The notes under the pieces were generated by a model. It made no database searches. It was not told the DNA's origin and saw nothing but the letters and a program-made list of their open reading frames with translations. Both the position numbers and the translations under genes were made by a program. From VMCP01 sp964645755 (lineage in GTDB: Bacteria; Bacteroidota; Bacteroidia; NS11-12g; UBA955), in assembly GCA_964645755.1 (NCBI GenBank), contig CAZYBT010000008.1, forward strand, positions 1 to 51,501: a stretch of 51,501 nt of DNA, given 5' to 3'. Positions 27,395 to 35,667 of this stretch are shown one piece after another. Numbering within the stretch: position 1 is the first letter of the stretch; every line of letters begins with the position of its first letter.

Positions 27395-29548
27395 TTATTG
27401 ATAGATGATCACTTTCACTGCTAGCCTTTTGTGATTAACATCAAATAAATGAAGTGTATAATTCCCTTTACTACCCCATTTATCTAATTGAAACTCTGTT
27501 TTTTCAGACATGATGTACTTTTCTTGAATCAAGTCGTTTACAACATTATAAATCCGGACATAAAAACCCTTAAACTTTTGATAATCACCAACTTTTAAAA
27601 ATAAAGTTCGATTAGATGGAACTGGATATATGCTGAATTCGTCAGTTAATATTCCAGAATTTATGGTGTCATTGATGGTGAACTTTAAAGTATCTTGTAC
27701 AAGAATATTCTTATAGATACTCACGGTGTCTGTAACAATAAGCCTGACCAACGTAGTATCATTGATTTTCGTTCTAATTGTATCATAAACATTGAATCTC
27801 AATGTATCTTTATAAACAATCTTAACAGAATCAATATATTGGGTAACAATTCTAAAGGTGTCAAATACTTCGTAAAATGTAGTGTCGCGGACATGGTGTC
27901 TGATTGTATCAATATGGACTAAAGAATCTACATGCACAAAAAAGCAGGTATCAGCGATTTTCACTGTGTAAATAGAACCAGAATCGCGGCAAATGTCGGT
28001 ATTCCCAGTCAACCTCAATTGAGTTCCATGGTGGTTAAAATCGACTTTACGGATTTTTAATTTATTGGTCAATGTCCCCCGAAATGAGCTACTTTCAAAA
28101 ATATTCGCCCAATCGAAACCCGGAGATTTTCCGATCCATTTAAGCAAAACTTGTTTGTATCCTTTGATTGTATCTGAAGCGATGGTAATTGAATCCCCAA
28201 CTTTTGACGTGAAATTTTTTGAGGGATTTACTCTTGGAAATTTAAAGGTGTCGCAGCATTTTGAATCTACCAAAATATGGAAAGTTCTGTAGGTAATGGC
28301 CGGTTGTGAACAATCGTTATCATTCATTTCAACTCGCAGTTTGTATGTAACCCTATTGGTATCTTTGAGTTGGGTATTCCAATAGAAATTATATTTTTTT
28401 TCATTGGTAGAAGATCCGGGTAACAGGGTAATTTGAGCCCCATTGGGAATTCCATAAAACTTTGTAGTAAGAGTATCAGGAGCTGTTTGATAACCAGACC
28501 AAGTGCTATCTTTTATTGTAAAATCGAAGTTTAATGTTCGACCCGCGCAAACCCTATATCCTCGTTTGTCGGTCATTAACGGTGGTAAATTGTTTTGAGC
28601 CGTATAAGTCCAATAATCAAATTCCCGTCTGGTTTTCCCTAGATAAACCCACTTCCCAATAGAATCTCTTCGATATTGCAGCGCCTCTACTACAAATGTT
28701 ACGGCGTCTCCATTTACGGTTGGAGTAAATACAACATCTCCTGTTACTGTATCTAAGTACATTCCTTTTGGAGGATAAACGGTTGGATTTGGTATACATT
28801 TGAATGTTGTAACCGGAGTACATAAGGAGAAGGATGGATATTGAAAGGTATAGGAAGAATTTGATCGTTTTTCATAAGAATTTGATCCGTTGGGATAAGT
28901 ACCTACTGAATTAGTCCACTGATATTTAATTGAATCTAAATCTGGATCATTCACGCCAAACGACAAATACTGTCCTGTATTAATTGCAAGTTTTAATTTA
29001 TTTATGGAATGATGATATCCGCTGTTATTAAAAGCAATTTTAGGGCTTGAAAGATTGCACAATGAAATTTCGCTGTAAAAAAATCGAGAATACATACTCG
29101 AAGTGTTGTCTCGTATACACGGAATAAACAAACATCGATTTAAGGCAATCATTGATTTCGTGATACTATCACTCACATCAATTGTATCTGCGTATACATG
29201 GCGTTCTATCCCATAACCTGTATTGTATGTATTCGTTTGTGAACATGGAATGGCAGTATACTGGCATCGTTCTGATATGTTTTCAATTTTTACAAATTTG
29301 AGAGCTCTTAAGTAATAGGTAAAAGAACCCCTCGTTTTGGTTGCAAACGCACGGTAATAAGAAAAGTCTCCAACTTTGAAAGCCACTCCCCTGCAATCTC
29401 GGTACAGATTCACTTGAATAGCATATTTCTTATTCCCTATATAATTGTAAGTAATATCACAACCTAAAACATGCGAACTTTTGGCCATTTGAAAAGTCAA
29501 AAGTGCTAGAATTAAGAAAATGATTTTTTTGAGGGCGGCCAAGGACAT
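27395..29548 (-). CDS. T9SS-exported surface protein with Asp/Thr-rich linker
   Basis: 717 residues. Signal peptide ends near QMAKS, then the family signature SHVLGCDITYNYIGNKKYAI and VNLYRDCRGV, as in a widespread group of Bacteroidota T9SS proteins that begin (H/S)xLGG(D/E)ITY...LYRDC. Paired cysteines and Ig-like beta segments follow to about residue 500. A strongly Asp/Thr/Ile-rich stretch of short D-T-x repeats (about 545-630) then links to a C-terminal domain starting SIYPVPSNRTL, a weak type A sorting domain. Function unknown; an adhesin-like or matrix role is a guess. Confidence 0.8.
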   Translation of the reverse strand: MSLAALKKIIFLILALLTFQMAKSSHVLGCDITYNYIGNKKYAIQVNLYRDCRGVAFKVGDFSYYRAFATKTRGSFTYYLRALKFVKIENISERCQYTAIPCSQTNTYNTGYGIERHVYADTIDVSDSITKSMIALNRCLFIPCIRDNTSSMYSRFFYSEISLCNLSSPKIAFNNSGYHHSINKLKLAINTGQYLSFGVNDPDLDSIKYQWTNSVGTYPNGSNSYEKRSNSSYTFQYPSFSLCTPVTTFKCIPNPTVYPPKGMYLDTVTGDVVFTPTVNGDAVTFVVEALQYRRDSIGKWVYLGKTRREFDYWTYTAQNNLPPLMTDKRGYRVCAGRTLNFDFTIKDSTWSGYQTAPDTLTTKFYGIPNGAQITLLPGSSTNEKKYNFYWNTQLKDTNRVTYKLRVEMNDNDCSQPAITYRTFHILVDSKCCDTFKFPRVNPSKNFTSKVGDSITIASDTIKGYKQVLLKWIGKSPGFDWANIFESSSFRGTLTNKLKIRKVDFNHHGTQLRLTGNTDICRDSGSIYTVKIADTCFFVHVDSLVHIDTIRHHVRDTTFYEVFDTFRIVTQYIDSVKIVYKDTLRFNVYDTIRTKINDTTLVRLIVTDTVSIYKNILVQDTLKFTINDTINSGILTDEFSIYPVPSNRTLFLKVGDYQKFKGFYVRIYNVVNDLIQEKYIMSEKTEFQLDKWGSKGNYTLHLFDVNHKRLAVKVIIYQ

Positions 29549-29738
29549 TCAATTACGTAGACAAGTGTTTGGGTCAATATGTTGCCTTAGTATGGATGAT
29601 GAAGGTTAATGGGATTAGCGAGTATTCTATGGGTTAGGTTTATATTTCCAAAATCATTCCGATTATACACAATATGATAGTTGAAATAGGAATTAATAAT
29701 ATCAAAAAAAATTATGGAAAATTGCAAATAATCAAAAG
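29549..29738. other. Gap between the 717-aa T9SS gene and the second repeat array
   Basis: No gene supported. It holds one stray GATTAG unit (about 29612) and is otherwise AT-rich without a clear promoter element. Confidence 0.4.
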
Positions 29739-29783
29739 GATTAGGAAGATTAGCCGGTTTAGGGAGATTAGAGGGATTAAGAG
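29739..29783. repeat. Five-unit degenerate GATTAG array
   Basis: Units GATTAGGAA, GATTAGCCG, GTTTAGGGA, GATTAGAGG and GATTAAGAG in tandem, 35 bp from the stop of the next minus-strand gene. Confidence 0.85.
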
Positions 29784-29818
29784 AAGAACTTTAAACGATA
29801 ATCGTTCAACTTTATATT

Positions 29819-30523
29819 TTATTTGAAATATGCATTGATGGTGTAATTATCATAGAAATCTCGCATCAATGATATTAGGGTATTTTTCACAGTCACAGGA
29901 GCGGCTTGAGCTGAGAGTTTCACCTCCTTTTCAAGGCTAAAAAACTCCCTGTAACTTTGATCATCGGTTCTGTCTAAATGAAAAACACTGATATTGGTAA
30001 CATATGATGTTTTGCCTTTTTTGATATTTTCAATTTTCGCTTCCTCATAAACAATCATTTTTGAAGTTTTGAGATTGAATAAACAGTACGCCTCTTTGAG
30101 CAAAAAGAATGGCAGAGCTGAATGCGTTTCACCATTCTTTAAATCCAAAGGTATTCTGTAGAAAATCAATTGTTTGTTGACATCTTCAAAAGGAATCAGT
30201 AAAAAATCAGATTTTTGAATCACGTGCGATACCTTATTGAGCACATTTCCTTGATATGCAATGATGCACTGTTTATTGGTAAATGCCAATTTCCCTTGTT
30301 CACTTGCTATTTGAACCTTGAATTTTTTGTTCTTCGAAACTATCTCAAAATTCACGAATATACCGTCGAGTTGAATTTTAATTTCAACCAAATTATTTCT
30401 CAATATTCTTGATGTAGCATTGCCAACAGAATCAATTTTTAAACGGCTCTCCTCTACCGCTTTTGCTCCATTAGTGAGCAATAAACCCAAACAAAAAAGT
30501 CCTACACTAAAAAATTGCTTCAT
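29819..30523 (-). CDS. Exported protein of unknown function (234 aa)
   Basis: From MKQFFSVGLF, with a signal peptide ending TNGAKA. The rest is mixed beta/alpha with no cysteine-rich or repeat region and no recognised family; basic segments (KNKKFKVQIASEQGK) alternate with hydrophobic strands. The longer start at 30571 adds 16 residues with no signal character and lies upstream of the -7 element, so 30523 is preferred. It is last in the run of exported minus-strand genes and divergent from the sbtA unit. Confidence 0.7.
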   Translation of the reverse strand: MKQFFSVGLFCLGLLLTNGAKAVEESRLKIDSVGNATSRILRNNLVEIKIQLDGIFVNFEIVSKNKKFKVQIASEQGKLAFTNKQCIIAYQGNVLNKVSHVIQKSDFLLIPFEDVNKQLIFYRIPLDLKNGETHSALPFFLLKEAYCLFNLKTSKMIVYEEAKIENIKKGKTSYVTNISVFHLDRTDDQSYREFFSLEKEVKLSAQAAPVTVKNTLISLMRDFYDNYTINAYFK

Positions 30524-30528
30524 CGGCT

Positions 30529-30536
30529 CAAAGTTA
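30529..30536 (-). promoter_or_regulatory. -7 element of the 234-aa exported protein
   Basis: TAACTTTG on the minus strand matches TAnnTTTG and ends 5 nt before the ATG at 30523. Confidence 0.55.
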
Positions 30537-30651
30537 ATATGTGAATCACACTTTTCCATATTCATAAACATTCATTATAATCAACATGAAAACAATAAAT
30601 AATAATTTATAAAACATTCGTGTGAAATTTGCAGAACATTCGTTATCAGCT

Positions 30652-30846
30652 ATGAAACAAAAATTTGCATTCGATTTCTTTTTTACACTTGCCATTTTCG
30701 CAATTTATCGCTATTTCGCCACTTCAAACGACCCAATTTTATCGCAATTGCTCAGTGCCATTGCTGTCATTAGTATACTCTTAGCCGCAAAATCACAAAG
30801 TTTTCACCAACACTTTAACTCAAATTCTAATGATGCAAATAGCTAA
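30652..30846 (+). CDS. Small membrane protein in the sbtA unit
   Basis: 64 residues from MKQKFAFDFF (74 from a GTG at 30622). Two hydrophobic spans (FFFTLAIFAIYRYFA and LLSAIAVISILLAA) and a polar His/Asn/Ser C-terminus. No family recognised. It ends 2 bp before the SbtA start, so the two are surely co-transcribed and probably coupled. A subunit or regulator of the transporter is a reasonable guess. It is not the PII-like SbtB that accompanies cyanobacterial SbtA. Confidence 0.7.
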   Translation: MKQKFAFDFFFTLAIFAIYRYFATSNDPILSQLLSAIAVISILLAAKSQSFHQHFNSNSNDANS

Positions 30847-30848
30847 TC

Positions 30849-31817
30849 ATGGAATTTGAAATCCTTATCAGCAACCTCACCAATCCTACCCTCTTATTTT
30901 TTATTCTTGGCATCATTGCCACCCGGGTAAAAAGCGATTTGTTTATCCCAGAATCTACGAGCAAATTCATCTCGCTCTATTTATTGTTATCGATAGGATT
31001 TAAGGGCGGACAAGAATTGTCGCACAGCGGCGTCAACAAAGAAATTATATATTCGTTAATATTTGGATTGGCATTGGCATCTCTGATTCCTTTTTACACA
31101 TTTTTTGTATTACGAAAACGATTAAGCACCAGTGATTCTGCCGCTGTAGCCGCCTCATACGGCTCGGTTAGCGCGGTTACCTTCGTTGCTGCAATTTCTT
31201 TTTTAGAGGCTCAAAAGCTTTCTTCTGGGGGACATATGGTGGCGGTCATGGCCTTAATGGAGTCGCCCGCAATTATTGTGGGGGTAATATTGCTCAAGCA
31301 ATTTGAAAAGGACAAGTCAATGTCCCCCATAATCAATTTAAAAAACATCATACAGCATTCATTCACAAATGGTAGTGTTTTGATGATCCTTGGCAGCTTG
31401 GTGATTGGCCTTATTGCTGATGCGAAGCAAGCAGAAGGGATAAAACCCTTTACGAACGATATTTTCAAGGGTTTTTTGGCCATATTCCTACTCGAAATGG
31501 GCATGGTTACCGCAAGAAGAATTGGAGCTTTTAGAAAATATGGTTGGTATGTTAGTGTTTTTGCTGTTGTCGTCCCTGCTTTTAATGGAAGTTTGGTGGC
31601 ATGGACAAGCCAAATTGTCACACACGATATTGCAAACCGGTTTGTTTTTGCAATTTTAGCAGCGAGTGCTTCTTATATTGCTGTGCCGGCAGCCATGAAA
31701 CTAGCTGCGCCAAAAGCCGATCCTGGTTTATATTTACCGATGGCCTTGGGGGTAACATTTCCGTTTAATATCACAATCGGAATGCCCCTTTATTGGATGA
31801 TTGTGCAACATTTTTAA
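30849..31817 (+). CDS. sbtA: Sodium-dependent bicarbonate transporter SbtA
   Basis: 322 residues, about 10 TM helices. It matches the SbtA / DUF897 family: NPTLLFFILGIIATRVKSDLFIPE at the N-terminus, LSIGFKGGQEL, AASYGSVSAVTFVAA, GHMVAVMALMESPAIIVG and the C-terminal PLALG-like DPGLYLPMALGVTFPFNI. Imports HCO3- with Na+ across the inner membrane; in heterotrophs it may feed carboxylases or pH control. The small membrane gene is 2 bp upstream. No carbonic anhydrase or SbtB is nearby. Ends 4 bp before a convergent stop. Confidence 0.9.
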   Translation: MEFEILISNLTNPTLLFFILGIIATRVKSDLFIPESTSKFISLYLLLSIGFKGGQELSHSGVNKEIIYSLIFGLALASLIPFYTFFVLRKRLSTSDSAAVAASYGSVSAVTFVAAISFLEAQKLSSGGHMVAVMALMESPAIIVGVILLKQFEKDKSMSPIINLKNIIQHSFTNGSVLMILGSLVIGLIADAKQAEGIKPFTNDIFKGFLAIFLLEMGMVTARRIGAFRKYGWYVSVFAVVVPAFNGSLVAWTSQIVTHDIANRFVFAILAASASYIAVPAAMKLAAPKADPGLYLPMALGVTFPFNITIGMPLYWMIVQHF

Positions 31818-31821
31818 ATCG

Positions 31822-32721
31822 TTATTTTTTCACTGCATTTTGAATTTTATTGGCTGAAGCCTGCACGTTATTTGAAATTGTATTGAGATTATCTTGACAT
31901 TTCACCAAAGACTTTTCTGTGTCTTGCATCATTTGCCATTCATTGCTGCAGGAAGCAATAAAGTTTCTGCCTTGTGTTTTTGTAATGAAATCATTATATG
32001 CCAATTGTAAATCGCCCTTGGTTTTATCTAATTGCATCGACAATGCATTCAACTGATTCATTTCTTGATCTATCAGCTTTGGCAATTCAACATTTTTATT
32101 GGGATTTTCACTCGCGAACTTTTGGGCGCCCAATTGAAATTCTGTCAATTGTTGATGGAAAACATCAATTTTATGATTTAAATCCACGATTGATTTTTCA
32201 AATTTAATTTTGTAATCGTTAACGTTTACCATTTGAATCTTTGGCACTACATTTTTAGAAATATAATCATTCGCTGCTGATGTTTTCGAAACCAACTGAT
32301 TGCAACTTGATTGCAATGTTTCCATTTTAGACTTGATGTTGTTGCGGGTAGCTTTGAGTTTTTCATATTCAGGGGTTCCAGAAATAATCTTGTCCTTACC
32401 TTGAGTGTAACTCTGAAATTGAGTATATTCCTGATTTAAATCTGCTTTTTGATTGTTAATATTAGATAAATCAGCATTTACATCTTGAAACATCCGGTCA
32501 GCATTTTGCATTTCTGGTGTTTTTTGATTGCATTGAATCTCTTTATATTTTGTTTGAAAATTCACAATTTGACTTTCCAATCCGCCGATGCTATTGAATG
32601 CTTGGTTGATTGAATTTTTAAGTGAGTGATCTACTTGGGAGGTTGTGTAATAAACTGAGCAGCTCGACAAACCAAGCGCAACCAAAATCGCTTTAAAAAT
32701 AAATCTATTGATATTCATCAT
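31822..32721 (-). CDS. Coiled-coil lipoprotein of unknown function
   Basis: About 299 residues from MMNINRFIFK. The signal ends in a lipobox (LGLSSCSVYY), so an outer-membrane or periplasmic lipoprotein. The mature chain is almost all amphipathic helix with heptad spacing (about 35-290), Gln/Asn/Lys-rich, with three or four well-spaced cysteines (NQKTPEMQ, SSCNQL, ASCSNEW, VKCQDN regions). No family recognised. Length and shape suit a spacer or scaffold between the membrane and cell wall. Longer starts (to 32742) add residues ahead of the signal. Confidence 0.72.
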   Translation of the reverse strand: MMNINRFIFKAILVALGLSSCSVYYTTSQVDHSLKNSINQAFNSIGGLESQIVNFQTKYKEIQCNQKTPEMQNADRMFQDVNADLSNINNQKADLNQEYTQFQSYTQGKDKIISGTPEYEKLKATRNNIKSKMETLQSSCNQLVSKTSAANDYISKNVVPKIQMVNVNDYKIKFEKSIVDLNHKIDVFHQQLTEFQLGAQKFASENPNKNVELPKLIDQEMNQLNALSMQLDKTKGDLQLAYNDFITKTQGRNFIASCSNEWQMMQDTEKSLVKCQDNLNTISNNVQASANKIQNAVKK

Positions 32722-32806
32722 ATTCGTGAAGCAATGTAACACAAAAATTTGAATCTCATGAATGAAAGTATGAAATATTTTTGGTCAATGTTTTTAACGA
32801 TAACCA

Positions 32807-32814
32807 TATATTTG
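32807..32814 (+). promoter_or_regulatory. Ion-channel gene -7 element
   Basis: TATATTTG matches TAnnTTTG; a TTG lies 23 bp upstream, slightly wide for the -33. Leader about 24 nt. Confidence 0.5.
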
Positions 32815-32838
32815 AATTTACGCTATTGACATAAAGAC

Positions 32839-33636
32839 ATGAAAAAAATAGTTTTTAACGATCGAATCATTTACATCCTCATTCTTCTCAATGTTTTGGT
32901 GATTTACCTGCATTCTTTTGAAACATTTGGCCCATACTATTTTGCTTTGGATATCATTGATTCTTTGTTCACTTTGTTTTTTTGCATGGAGATTATCATT
33001 AAAATCAACAATTTTAAATCAAAAAAATTACATCATTATTTCAAAGATCATTGGAATAAAATTGATTTCTTTTCTATTTTATTGTCACTCCCTAGTTTAG
33101 GCGCTTTGTTCGTGCATAATTTAGAAATGTTTGCAGGATTTACTGTTTTGCGTTCGCTGAGAATTTTCAAACTATTGCGTATCATTGAATACATTCCAAA
33201 TGGCAAAAGAATCAGCGAACAAATGTTTAAAGCATTCAAAGGCGTTGGGTTTATTATGTTTTCGTTTTTTGTTTACACCACCATCATTTCATTGGTTTCA
33301 TTGAGTTTATTTAAACGCTATGCACCTGAATATTTTGCAAATGCCTTCGAAAGCTTTTATACCATTTTCAAAATTTTTTCGGGGGATGGTTTCTCTGATG
33401 TTGTCAATGCAGTCAAGGAAAATGCGAGTCCCCTTTTTACATCATTTGCAAAGTTTTACTTTGTTTTTATTGTCTTTACGGGCAGCATTTTAGGACTTTC
33501 ATTGATCAACAGTGTATTTATTGATCAAATGAATTCGCTCGCCAAAGAAGAAAAAGACTCTGAGGAAATTAAACTGCTTAAAGAACTCAAAAATGACATA
33601 GAAATGTTGAAAAAAAATCAAAACGATAAAAAATAA
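32839..33636 (+). CDS. Six-TM voltage-gated-type ion channel
   Basis: 265 residues of the ion_trans family, one subunit of a presumed tetramer. S1-S3 fill about 10-85; S4 has regularly spaced positive residues (VLRSLRIFKLLRIIEYIP, about 97-114); S5-P-S6 follow, then a C-terminal acidic/Lys-rich helix that looks like a coiled coil. The pore helix and filter read FKIFSGDGFSDVV (about 177-189) instead of the NaChBac TLESWAS, with Asp at the selectivity position and Phe for Trp. It might be permeable to Na+ or Ca2+; unproven. A lipoprotein gene starts 24 bp downstream. Confidence 0.85.
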   Translation: MKKIVFNDRIIYILILLNVLVIYLHSFETFGPYYFALDIIDSLFTLFFCMEIIIKINNFKSKKLHHYFKDHWNKIDFFSILLSLPSLGALFVHNLEMFAGFTVLRSLRIFKLLRIIEYIPNGKRISEQMFKAFKGVGFIMFSFFVYTTIISLVSLSLFKRYAPEYFANAFESFYTIFKIFSGDGFSDVVNAVKENASPLFTSFAKFYFVFIVFTGSILGLSLINSVFIDQMNSLAKEEKDSEEIKLLKELKNDIEMLKKNQNDKK

Positions 33637-33660
33637 GTGAGAAAAACCTATTTTCGCCAC

Positions 33661-34134
33661 ATGAAAAATCTTTTAACCAAGCTTTCAGCTGCTTTGATTT
33701 TAACCCTTGTTATCGTTGGTTGTGCAAAAGAATCACAAGTCATTGTGAAGCAAAATGTAGAGCCCGAATATGGCAAATTTTATGTTCGTGCAACAGTGAG
33801 TCCAGCTCTCCAATCGGGAAGTAGCGTTAATGGAAGCAACAATTTCGAACTAACTGTTGGAAATTACACGAAAGAATGGTTCAGTAACTCTGTGACTTCA
33901 GCCTTATCTGAAATGACCTCAGATTATTTTTTAGTTACAAAAAAACAAAACATTTTGGTCCAAGTAAAATTATTAAACTATTACGACAAAGTTTGCAGAA
34001 CTGTTAAGCTGGAATACTTTTTAGATGGCAATGTGATTCAGACCTCAGATTTGAGCATGGGATATAAAACAACTTCACCTGCAGTTTATTGCAAAGACAA
34101 TACGATTTTCCAAAAGAACATCATCATTGAATAA
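33661..34134 (+). CDS. Lipoprotein of unknown function
   Basis: 157 residues from MKNLLTKLSA with a lipobox (LVIVGCAKES). The remainder is beta-strand-rich, with two cysteines (KVCRTVK and AVYCKDN). No family recognised. A GTG start at 33637, directly after the channel stop, would add eight residues and disrupt the signal. Position suggests co-transcription with the channel, ending at the intrinsic terminator 34153-34188. Confidence 0.7.
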   Translation: MKNLLTKLSAALILTLVIVGCAKESQVIVKQNVEPEYGKFYVRATVSPALQSGSSVNGSNNFELTVGNYTKEWFSNSVTSALSEMTSDYFLVTKKQNILVQVKLLNYYDKVCRTVKLEYFLDGNVIQTSDLSMGYKTTSPAVYCKDNTIFQKNIIIE

Positions 34135-34152
34135 ACGATAAGACAATTCCTT

Positions 34153-34188
34153 AAAAAAGACTCCTGCCAAAACGGGAGTCTTTTTTTT
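34153..34188 (+). terminator. Intrinsic terminator
   Basis: AAAAAAGACTCC ... GGAGTCTTTTTTTT: a 7-bp GC-containing stem, loop about TGCCAAAACG, with A and T tracts on both sides, so it may work in both directions. It ends the channel-lipoprotein unit. Confidence 0.85.
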
Positions 34189-34234
34189 TACAAACACTTC
34201 ATATTCAATACCTTAAAAAATATATCAAAAAATA

Positions 34235-34268
34235 TTTGGAGATTATCCAAAAATTCACATTAAATTTG
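34235..34268 (+). promoter_or_regulatory. metK promoter
   Basis: TTTG (34235-34238), 22-bp spacer, TAAATTTG (34261-34268): a good -33/-7 pair. Transcription should begin near 34273, giving a leader of about 237 nt before metK. Confidence 0.6.
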
Positions 34269-34273
34269 CAGCA

Positions 34274-34335
34274 GTATCACGAGACCAAAAGGTCACCAAC
34301 CGAGCACTAACCCTGCTACGGTGGTAAAATGATGC
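34274..34335 (+). ncRNA. Structured metK leader, candidate SAM-type riboswitch aptamer
   Basis: A three-way junction can be drawn: P1 GTATCA (34274-34279) with TGATGC (34330-34335); P2 GACC/GGTC with AAAA loop (34283-34294); P3 34295-34325 (ACCA-A-CCG and AGCA against TGCT-A-CGG and TGGT), loop CTAACCC. The junction strands (TATCACGAG and GGTGGTAAAATGATG) and the internal AACC recall the SAM-I/SAM-IV superfamily, but P2 is far shorter than in known members. Placement in front of metK supports SAM sensing. The class is inferred, not established. Confidence 0.5.
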
Positions 34336-34509
34336 GGACAAAACGTCAAAAACAAAGGGAAATGAAAACAATCTTTCTACATTGCAGTGTTTTGAACATC
34401 GATTTCACCATCGAGTTTTTTACCGTGCTATTTTGTGTTTTGGCATTTTCGCAACAGGCCATTTTGAGTTTTTCGTGCTTCCTCAGCAAAAACTTAAACT
34501 CAAAATATC
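34336..34509 (+). promoter_or_regulatory. Putative expression platform of the metK leader
   Basis: Two structures follow the aptamer. A weak terminator-like hairpin TCGAT/ATCGA (34399-34414) is followed by GTTTTTT. A perfect 11-bp inverted repeat, ATTTTGAGTTT (34461-34471) and AAACTCAAAAT (34496-34506), ends 3 nt before the metK ATG and could hide the start region. Either fits ligand-controlled expression. Confidence 0.45.
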
Positions 34510-35667
34510 ATGAAAAAACACAATTATCTCTTTACTAGCGAATCTGTTTCTGCGGGACACCCCGACAAAGTTGCCGATCAAATTTCAGATGCAATTCTCG
34601 ATGCCTATCTCCTAGTTGACCCGCATGCAAAAGTGGCATGCGAAACCCTCATCTGCAACAACCAACTGGTCATTGCAGGCGAAATCACGTCCACCTTCAA
34701 GTTCGATGAAATTGCAATTGCCAAACATGTGCTTGAAAAAATTGGGTACAACGACATAAGCGTTGGTTTCGACTGGAAAACAGCCACTTACAACAACCAC
34801 ATCCATGCACAAAGTCCCGAAATTGCCCATTCTGTTTCCGATGGTGGCGTTGGTGATCAAGGCATAATGTTCGGATATGCCTGCAATGAAACACCCGAAT
34901 TGATGCCACTGCCCATTTCACTAGCCCATAAAATTGTAAAATCGCTTCATGTTTTGAGGGACAATGGCGGAATTGCTTGGTTGAGGCCCGATGCAAAATC
35001 TCAAGTCACTGCCAAATACGAAAATGGGAAACCTGTTTCCATCGAAAAAATAGTGGTTTCCACTCAACACTCCGAAGATGTTGACCAACATACCATTCGC
35101 AAAACAATCATTCAAAAAGTTGTAGAACCAATTTTAAAGGATTTAGACATCAATGCTTCCCCAATATATCTGATCAATCCATCTGGAAGTTTTACCATTG
35201 GTGGACCGTTTGGCGATACTGGACTCACTGGCAGAAAAATCATCGTAGATTCTTATGGGGGTAGCGCACCTCACGGTGGCGGTGCCTTTTCAGGGAAAGA
35301 CCCAAGTAAGGTAGACCGAAGTGCCAATTATGCAGCACGCTATATTGCCAAACACTTGGTGGCAGCAGGATTGGTAGATCGATGCACTGTGCAATTGTCT
35401 TATGCCATTGGAGTTGCTGAACCCACCTCTATTTTTATTGATACGGCTGGAACGGAAGTGGTAGACTTGGAGTTATTACACGAAATTGTCCCTCAAATTT
35501 TCCCTGTAAAACCCAATGACATCATCCGAGTATTGAAATTAAAACAGCCTATTTATGCACCAACAGCAAGCTACGGTCATTTTGGCAATGAAAACTACCC
35601 TTGGGAAGTGATTGATTCTGATAAAATTACCGCTTTGAGAAACTATTGTGGGATAGAAAATCCATGA
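34510..35667 (+). CDS. metK: S-adenosylmethionine synthetase
   Basis: 385 residues, close to the E. coli enzyme in length. Makes SAM from methionine and ATP as a tetramer with Mg2+/K+. Motifs: GHPDKVADQISDAILD (ATP and Mg binding), DQGIMFGYACNET, and the P-loop-like GGGAFSGKDPSKVDRSANY. The start ATG is set by the 5-residue lead to LFTSESVSAGHPDK. Two small genes follow with ATGA overlaps. Expression probably depends on the structured leader. Confidence 0.97.
   Translation: MKKHNYLFTSESVSAGHPDKVADQISDAILDAYLLVDPHAKVACETLICNNQLVIAGEITSTFKFDEIAIAKHVLEKIGYNDISVGFDWKTATYNNHIHAQSPEIAHSVSDGGVGDQGIMFGYACNETPELMPLPISLAHKIVKSLHVLRDNGGIAWLRPDAKSQVTAKYENGKPVSIEKIVVSTQHSEDVDQHTIRKTIIQKVVEPILKDLDINASPIYLINPSGSFTIGGPFGDTGLTGRKIIVDSYGGSAPHGGGAFSGKDPSKVDRSANYAARYIAKHLVAAGLVDRCTVQLSYAIGVAEPTSIFIDTAGTEVVDLELLHEIVPQIFPVKPNDIIRVLKLKQPIYAPTASYGHFGNENYPWEVIDSDKITALRNYCGIENP

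Noticed and set aside
34274..34335. Canonical SAM-I (S-box) riboswitch
   Set aside because: P2 with kink-turn and pseudoknot is missing; only junction strands resemble it, so the class is left open.
34329..34538. Open frame of 69 codons starting in the metK leader and overlapping the metK start
   Set aside because: It runs through the predicted aptamer and hairpin, has no family similarity and overlaps the metK start out of frame. More likely an accident of an AT-rich leader than a leader peptide, though not excluded.
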